Shown here: positions 34,043 to 38,769 of the stretch, one piece after another | Position numbering within the stretch: the first letter of the stretch is position 1 | Layout: each line of letters opens with the position of its first letter | Assembly: GCA_012517605.1 (NCBI GenBank) | Contig: JAAYUS010000047.1 | Coordinates: 1 to 38,769 of the forward strand | Length of the DNA stretch: 38,769 bases | Direction of reading: 5' to 3' | Source of the DNA: Bacteroidales bacterium | GTDB lineage: Bacteria > Bacteroidota > Bacteroidia > Bacteroidales > VadinHA17 | Notes under the pieces: model-generated | Database searches by the model: none | What the model was told of the DNA's origin: nothing | The model's input: the letters and a program-made list of their open reading frames with translations, nothing else | Made by a program: the position numbers and the translations under genes

Positions 34043-36100
34043 TTATGAATATTTGGCGATAAGCTTTTTATATGCCGGAATTTTCCTGAGAGGTTCCCAG
34101 ACAGGATCGATCTGAAGAAGCTTTACCGAGATCAGGGACGGCTTTCCAAGAAGAAACTCCAGTTCCTTAAGGGATTTATCATATTCTCCGGTCATAACAT
34201 AAATTATTGCAAGATTCAGCCTTCTTGATGTAAACCATAAATAGTTGCTTTTCGACATCCTGACTGCATTTTCGCCGTATTCGATTGCTTTTGCCTTATC
34301 GTTCATTCCTGCATATGCAATTCCCATATAGCTGTAATTCTCGCATTTTCCGGGATCCTCATTCATCTTTTTTTCGTACCAGGCGAGTGCCGACCCCGAG
34401 AATTTCACGCATGACTGAAGATTGTTCAGGTACCTGTATATGTCTGAATATAGCAGCAGCTGACTTCCACGGTCATTAAAATCGTCAGGTTCGGATAATT
34501 CTAATTCATGCAGTGCCTCCTGGAACCTGCCATCATAAATATCCATCCTGATTCTTAATTCCTTCATGTTATCGTCAGTTCTTTTTGAAGCAGTGTCAAT
34601 GATCTTTCTGATTTCAGCGGTATTCCCATTCCGAAGAAGCAATGCATTAATTTTGTTTGCGTATGCAGATGGCCATTTTGGCATGATCTTTATGGCCTGG
34701 TCGTGATAAAAAACAGCTTTGTCATAGTTCCGGAGCATCTCCTCTGATATGCCTATGTTGGTTAGCAGCAGGGGATCGCGGGGATTGAATTCCAGGACCT
34801 TTGCCATAAGTTCCTGCGACTTTTCCCAGTTTCCCAGCACTCTTTCAACAAGTGCCATATAATATTTACATTGCCAGTTGTTTGCCTGTTCCCTGCCGGC
34901 GCGTGTAAAGAAGTAGAGAGCCTTGTTGTAATCATCCTCGCAATAGTAATAGTAAAATCCCTGGGCGATTAAGTTTTCAACCAGATCCCGGTCGAGGACC
35001 AATGCTTTTTCAATATCCGATCTGCAGGCCGGGATTGCAGATCTGTCGATATAACCTGCATGATAGCCCCATGATCTGATTATTGCCCTTTTGGCATATG
35101 CCAGTGCAAAGGCCGGATCTTGTTCTATCGCTTTGTCAAAAGATTGTATTGCATTAGTAAATAAATTGGCATCAATCAGTTGCGAAAAAAAACTGTTACC
35201 CGAGGAAGCATTAAAAATAACCTGCTGTGAAACAGCATTTCCCTGTATATAGCTTTTCATCGCCGAAGGATTGAATGAAGGCTTCTTGTTTATCCTTCTC
35301 CTTTCTTTCTCTGAAATGCCGGCATTAAGTGAAGTGGTGACATTAAGTGCAATGTCCCTCTGTATCTCATAGAAATTACCGCCTTCCGGATCGAGTTCGT
35401 AATTTTTGGCCCATGCGATGCTTTCAGTTTTCGTCCTGATCAGCTGTACTATAAAAACTGTATTATCCGTAAGCCGCGATATTGTGCCTTTCAGAATAAA
35501 TGCAACATTTAGCTCACGGCCTATCTCAGGATATGATTTTTTTATTTCCTGAATATTCAAATTGGGAGGCCAGGTGCGTAAGGTTATGTCCTCAATGCTG
35601 GTCAGGGTACCGTTAATATAGTCGGTGAAGAACGCCCCTTTTAATGCCAGATCACTTTCATTGCTCAGGCATCCGAAAGGCTGAACAGTCACGGAGCGTT
35701 CCGAAAGGCCTTTATTTTCCCTGCCCGCAAAGATATTCACAATATTATACAGGATCAGGATAATGATGATAATGAAACTGATCAAAGTAGTGTTTCTCCA
35801 TTTCTTGATTTCGGTCTCTGTTCCGGGCTTTCTTTTTTCAGGTGTTGGCTTTGTTTTTTCAATTCCTCCGGGAGTTATGTCAAAAAACCAGGAAAATATT
35901 GCGGCAACGGGAAACCCTGCCGCAAGAATGATCACAAGAACTGTCATTGTCCAGGATGGAAATGCAAATTCATCTGAAAGGATCTGGCCAAGCTGGAGGA
36001 TCGCAAAGGCTGCTGCAGCATAAGCAACAATCACCCTGTCTGTTTTCCGGCGCCGTAACTCTTGCCGGAGTCTGGAGAATCTATTGCGTTTTTCGTGCAT
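34043..36100 (-). CDS. Membrane-anchored FlgO/TolB-like and TPR repeat protein
   Basis: A 685-residue protein. The first 20 residues are strongly basic. Three membrane helices follow at about 23-41, 51-71 and 105-124, with FDITPGGIEKTKP between the second and third. A globular region at about 135-250 resembles the TolB/FlgO-type domain often placed before TPRs in signalling proteins (SVTVQPFGCLSNESD, NVAFILKGTISRL). TPR-like helical repeats run from about 300 to the end, for example FDKAIEQDPAFALAYAKRA and FYHDQAIKIMPKWPSAYANK. The N-terminal pattern is common in Bacteroidota beside cyclase or LuxR-type output domains, but no output domain is present here. Probably a scaffold or sensor at the inner membrane; its ligand is unknown. 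Confidence 0.8.
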   Translation of the reverse strand: MHEKRNRFSRLRQELRRRKTDRVIVAYAAAAFAILQLGQILSDEFAFPSWTMTVLVIILAAGFPVAAIFSWFFDITPGGIEKTKPTPEKRKPGTETEIKKWRNTTLISFIIIIILILYNIVNIFAGRENKGLSERSVTVQPFGCLSNESDLALKGAFFTDYINGTLTSIEDITLRTWPPNLNIQEIKKSYPEIGRELNVAFILKGTISRLTDNTVFIVQLIRTKTESIAWAKNYELDPEGGNFYEIQRDIALNVTTSLNAGISEKERRRINKKPSFNPSAMKSYIQGNAVSQQVIFNASSGNSFFSQLIDANLFTNAIQSFDKAIEQDPAFALAYAKRAIIRSWGYHAGYIDRSAIPACRSDIEKALVLDRDLVENLIAQGFYYYYCEDDYNKALYFFTRAGREQANNWQCKYYMALVERVLGNWEKSQELMAKVLEFNPRDPLLLTNIGISEEMLRNYDKAVFYHDQAIKIMPKWPSAYANKINALLLRNGNTAEIRKIIDTASKRTDDNMKELRIRMDIYDGRFQEALHELELSEPDDFNDRGSQLLLYSDIYRYLNNLQSCVKFSGSALAWYEKKMNEDPGKCENYSYMGIAYAGMNDKAKAIEYGENAVRMSKSNYLWFTSRRLNLAIIYVMTGEYDKSLKELEFLLGKPSLISVKLLQIDPVWEPLRKIPAYKKLIAKYS

Positions 36101-36128
36101 TTCTCCGGGTGTATGTTATTTAAATTTA

Positions 36129-36160
36129 TAAAGTTATGCCAACATTTGAACTAATGCAAA
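36129..36160 (-). promoter_or_regulatory. Candidate promoter of the TPR gene
   Basis: On the minus strand TTTG (36160-36157) is followed by exactly 20 bases and then TAACTTTA (36136-36129), matching the Bacteroidota promoter pattern TTTG-N19/21-TAnnTTTG in all but the last base. The -7 box is 28 bases before the ATG at 36100. It lies just downstream of the lysS terminator, consistent with a new transcription unit. Confidence 0.55.
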
Positions 36161-36200
36161 AGTTTTTTGGAACGGCGCGGGTCATCTAATTTTAAAATAA

Positions 36201-36228
36201 AAAAGGGGCATCTTATTTTGCCCCTTTT
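36201..36228 (-). terminator. Rho-independent terminator of lysS
   Basis: A perfect 10-bp stem, AAAAGGGGCA (36201-36210) and TGCCCCTTTT (36219-36228), encloses an 8-base loop. On the minus strand it lies 16 bases past the lysS stop and is followed by a T-rich run. Confidence 0.9.
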
Positions 36229-36244
36229 ATGATTTACATATCTG

Positions 36245-37969
36245 TCATTTCTTCAGCCACTCTTCCACTGCCTGTGGACTTAGCCCGGGCAATCCGAGTT
36301 TATTCTTTTTATTGTAACCATTCAGGTCGTTTGCCAGCTTTCCGGCTTTTTCCACTTCCTTCAACCTGGCTATTGTAGTGTATCCAAGCTTTTTAAGAGG
36401 TTCAACCCATTCTTCAGGTATCCCGGATTCTGTATATTCTTCAGTTTTGCTTTCCTGTTCAGTCTTCTGAACCAGAGGTTTCATCTGGGGGAAAAGGAGA
36501 ACATCCTGTATGGAAGGCTGGTTGGTAAGCAGCATCGTAAGACGGTCGATGCCAATGCCCATTCCTGATGTGGGAGGCATACCATATTCAAGAGCTTTTA
36601 CAAAATCGAGGTCAATGAACATCGCTTCATCATCACCTTTTTCCGAAAGCCTGAGCTGATCCTGAAACCTCTCAAGCTGGTCGATGGGATCATTAAGTTC
36701 GGAATAGGCATTTGCAATTTCCTTGCCGTTTATCATTAGTTCAAACCTCTCGACAAGCCCGGGTTTGCTGCGGTGCATCTTTGTAAGCGGAGAGGTCTCA
36801 ACAGGATAATCGATTATGAAAGTGGGCTGGATGTAGGTGTGCTCGCACTTTTCGCCGAATATCGAATCGATTAATTTGCCTTTTCCCATTTCAGGCGTGT
36901 GGGGTACTTCGAGCTTATCACATAGTTTTCTGATCTCTTCCTCACTCATACCTGTAATATCATACCCCGTGTTTTCCTTTATTGCATCAGTCATGCTAGT
37001 GCGTTTGAAAGGCGGATTCAGGCTGATAGTCCTGTCACCATAGACTATTTCGGTTTTGCCATGGAGGTCAAGTGCAGCTTTTCTGACAATCTCCTCAGTA
37101 AAGGACATCATCCAGTTGTAGTCCTTATATGCAATATATATCTCCAATACTGTGAACTCAGGATTATGCGTGCGGTCCATCCCTTCGTTACGGAAATCTT
37201 TTGCAAATTCGTAAACACCTTCAAAACCTCCCACAATAAGTCTCTTCAGGTATAATTCATTTGCTATTCTGAGATAAAGAGGTATGTCAAGAGTATTGTG
37301 ATGAGTAATGAACGGCCTGGCTGCTGCTCCCCCCGGAATGGGCTGGAGAATAGGGGTTTCGACTTCAAGATATCCTCTTGAATTGAATAATTCGCGCATC
37401 GACTGTATGATTTTTGTCCTGTTCCGGAAAACATCCCTGACCTGCGGATTCACAATAAGATCTACGTACCGCTGGCGGTAACGCAATTCGGGATCCGTGA
37501 CGGCATCATACAGTACCCCGTCTTTTTCCTTTACAACAGGGAGGGGCCTTAGTGATTTTGAAAGTATTGTGAATTCATTAACATGAACTGTTATCTCACC
37601 CATCTGGGTTCTGAATACCCGGCCTTTTACCCCTATTATATCCCCGATGTCAAGGAGGCGTTTGAAAACAGTATTATATAGAGTTTTATCTTCACCCGGG
37701 CAAATATCATCCCTTCTTATATAGATCTGGATCCTTCCGGTAGAATCCATTAATTCGGCAAATGACGCATTCCCCATGATGCGGCGGCTCATTATCCTTC
37801 CGGCAATGCAGACATCCTGGTAATTATTGAGTTCATCGCTGAAATTTTCCAGTATCTCACTGGCATAGACATTTGTCTTATATTCAGCAGCAGGATATGG
37901 ATTAATGCCGAGCCTTTTTAGCTCTGCCAGCGATTCCCTTCTTATCTGCTCCTGTTCACTTAAACCCAT
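36245..37969 (-). CDS. lysS: Lysyl-tRNA synthetase, class II
   Basis: A 574-residue enzyme charging tRNA-Lys. It has an N-terminal OB-fold anticodon-binding domain (about 45-160, with [20 protein letters not shown]) and a class II catalytic core. Motif 2 is [20 protein letters not shown] and motif 3 is [18 protein letters not shown]-terminal extension of about 75 residues ([16 protein letters not shown] onward) is typical of Bacteroides-type enzymes and looks like a helical module. The ATG at 37969 ([14 protein letters not shown]) is preferred; an upstream in-frame ATG at 37996 would add nine residues without family counterpart. It has its own promoter candidate and terminator. Confidence 0.96.
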   Translation of the reverse strand: MGLSEQEQIRRESLAELKRLGINPYPAAEYKTNVYASEILENFSDELNNYQDVCIAGRIMSRRIMGNASFAELMDSTGRIQIYIRRDDICPGEDKTLYNTVFKRLLDIGDIIGVKGRVFRTQMGEITVHVNEFTILSKSLRPLPVVKEKDGVLYDAVTDPELRYRQRYVDLIVNPQVRDVFRNRTKIIQSMRELFNSRGYLEVETPILQPIPGGAAARPFITHHNTLDIPLYLRIANELYLKRLIVGGFEGVYEFAKDFRNEGMDRTHNPEFTVLEIYIAYKDYNWMMSFTEEIVRKAALDLHGKTEIVYGDRTISLNPPFKRTSMTDAIKENTGYDITGMSEEEIRKLCDKLEVPHTPEMGKGKLIDSIFGEKCEHTYIQPTFIIDYPVETSPLTKMHRSKPGLVERFELMINGKEIANAYSELNDPIDQLERFQDQLRLSEKGDDEAMFIDLDFVKALEYGMPPTSGMGIGIDRLTMLLTNQPSIQDVLLFPQMKPLVQKTEQESKTEEYTESGIPEEWVEPLKKLGYTTIARLKEVEKAGKLANDLNGYNKKNKLGLPGLSPQAVEEWLKK

Positions 37970-37993
37970 AATAAGTTGATTGAAAAATTTTTG

Positions 37994-38001
37994 CAAATAT
38001 A
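37994..38001 (-). promoter_or_regulatory. Candidate -7 promoter box upstream of lysS
   Basis: The minus strand reads TATATTTG, an exact match to TAnnTTTG, 24 bases before the preferred lysS ATG at 37969. This spacing also favours that start over 37996, which would lie almost on the box. No clear upstream TTTG was found. Confidence 0.4.
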
Positions 38002-38033
38002 TTAAAATTAGGGTTCGGGAATCAGAACTTTCA

Positions 38034-38769
38034 TTAATGTTTCAGTGAGCAGATATGATCGTTAAACCTTTCCCTGATTATCCTTGTCAGGGGACCGGGT
38101 TCACCTTCCCCGATAATAACATCATTGATCTTCACCACAGGAGTTACCTCGCCTGAAGTGTTTGTGATGAACGCTTCCTGGACTGATCCGATCATCATTT
38201 CATCAATAGCTTCTTCCTTGACGGGGATCCCTGTTTTTCTCGCGATCTTGATGATGTTCTTCCTGGTAACTCCCGAAAGGATATAAACCGATTCGGGATG
38301 TGTGAAAAGAATGCCGTTGACCGCAAAAAATATGTTTGAGTGTGAGCATTCAGTTATCAGTCCGTTCCTTATGAATGCAACCTCAAAAAATCCCTTGTCG
38401 AGGGCTTCCTGGAACAGCAGGGTATTTGGAAGCAGTGCAACTGATTTTATGTCGCATCTGCCCCATCTGATATCTTTACTGAGCATAATGCTTACCCCCG
38501 ATTCTTTGCCGTTGTTTTCAGGAACAAATTCTTTGGCGTAGGCATATACGGTAGGATTCACGGGTGGATTCGGGAAGGAATGCGTGCGGGTTGCTTCCCC
38601 CCGTGTTACTTCAAGATAAACCAGAGCTGTAGAATTGCGGAGATTATTCATCTGTATGAGCTCTCTGGCAACGACCGGGAACGTATCCTCTTCAGGCCAT
38701 GTGATCTTAATTTCCCTGAGACTTCTTTTCATTCTTGAAACATGACTGTCCATATCATAAAAAAATCCC
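38034..38769 (-). CDS. Class IV aminotransferase, D-amino-acid transaminase-like (5' end outside window)
   Basis: The reading frame stays open to the right edge ([17 protein letters not shown]), so the ATG at 38753 is internal. About 35-40 N-terminal residues of a usual 280-residue protein are missing. Fold-type IV PLP motifs are present: [18 protein letters not shown] with the Schiff-base lysine, [13 protein letters not shown], and [10 protein letters not shown] for phosphate binding. The RWxRCDIKS block is that of D-alanine transaminases rather than branched-chain enzymes, though aminodeoxychorismate lyases are close relatives. It probably makes D-glutamate or D-alanine for peptidoglycan, or acts on a related substrate. 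It is on the same strand as lysS, 64 bases upstream of its start. Confidence 0.8.
   Translation of the reverse strand, partial: GFFYDMDSHVSRMKRSLREIKITWPEEDTFPVVARELIQMNNLRNSTALVYLEVTRGEATRTHSFPNPPVNPTVYAYAKEFVPENNGKESGVSIMLSKDIRWGRCDIKSVALLPNTLLFQEALDKGFFEVAFIRNGLITECSHSNIFFAVNGILFTHPESVYILSGVTRKNIIKIARKTGIPVKEEAIDEMMIGSVQEAFITNTSGEVTPVVKINDVIIGEGEPGPLTRIIRERFNDHICSLKH

Noticed and set aside
38034-38753. ATG at 38753 as the true start of the class IV aminotransferase
   Set aside because: The frame is open to the window edge with family-like residues before this ATG, and the protein would lack its conserved N-terminal strand region.

Overview
The window looks like a chromosomal segment of a Bacteroidota genome, most likely order Bacteroidales. 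The supporting signs are a purH-mreB-mreC-mreD-mrdA-rodA cluster, a PorP/SprF-family outer-membrane protein of the type IX secretion (T9SS) kind, a lysyl-tRNA synthetase with the C-terminal extension seen in Bacteroides, SPOR domains ending in a VAFKN motif, a GIN-domain (DUF2807) protein and a GH95 fucosidase. Nearly all genes lack Shine-Dalgarno sequences, and candidate promoters resemble the Bacteroidota TTTG / TAnnTTTG type. No rRNA, tRNA, CRISPR array, insertion sequence or phage gene was seen, and no gene-free gap exceeds about 255 bases.

Layout. 1-1350 (minus): a PatB/MalY-type C-S lyase followed by carA, which runs off the left edge. 1558-6340 (plus): an unknown lipoprotein, a 1037-residue fused ABC transporter (TerB-like, FHA-like, ATPase and ABC-2 membrane parts) and rsmA, coupled to the transporter by an ATGA overlap. 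6332-7579 (minus): a MacB/FtsX-type permease without a neighbouring ATPase. 7752-14903 (plus): purH and the rod-shape operon mreBCD, mrdA (PBP2), rodA. 14904-15515 (minus): an AcpH-family protein. 15771-17111 (plus): a homologue of archaeal cyclic 2,3-diphosphoglycerate synthetase with an exceptionally strong ribosome binding site. A roughly 150-base palindrome built of GCAAAG units fills the next gap. 17260-19684 (minus): pgi and a PfkB sugar kinase in one operon. 19796-20515 (minus): a GIN-domain protein. 20664-22994 (plus): a GH95 fucosidase lipoprotein. 23003-24854 (minus): a two-gene ABC-2 exporter. 25031-29139 (plus): a PstS-like lipoprotein fused by ATGA overlap to a second 1037-residue copy of the unusual ABC transporter. 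29150-31984 (minus): PorP/SprF plus a PD40 propeller with two SPOR domains. 32107-36100 (minus): a TPR protein, a small ORF and a B12-binding-like radical SAM protein. 36245-37969 (minus): lysS. 38034-38769 (minus): a D-amino-acid-transaminase-like gene cut by the right edge.

The best candidate for an undescribed system is the pair of lipoprotein plus TerB/FHA-like/ABCG-type transporter modules at 1558-5555 and 25031-29139. The two transporters are the same length. They share a CxxC pair between ATPase and membrane domains, and each has a loop of about 190 residues, predicted extracytoplasmic, before the last membrane helix. Each is preceded by a different lipoprotein; one is a phosphate-binding-protein homologue, an unexpected partner for an exporter-type ABC protein. 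Other points for a second look are the GCAAAG palindrome, the cDPG synthetase homologue, and the PorP partner that carries SPOR domains where an OmpA domain would be expected. All assignments come from reading the sequence and remembered family motifs; no database search was run.
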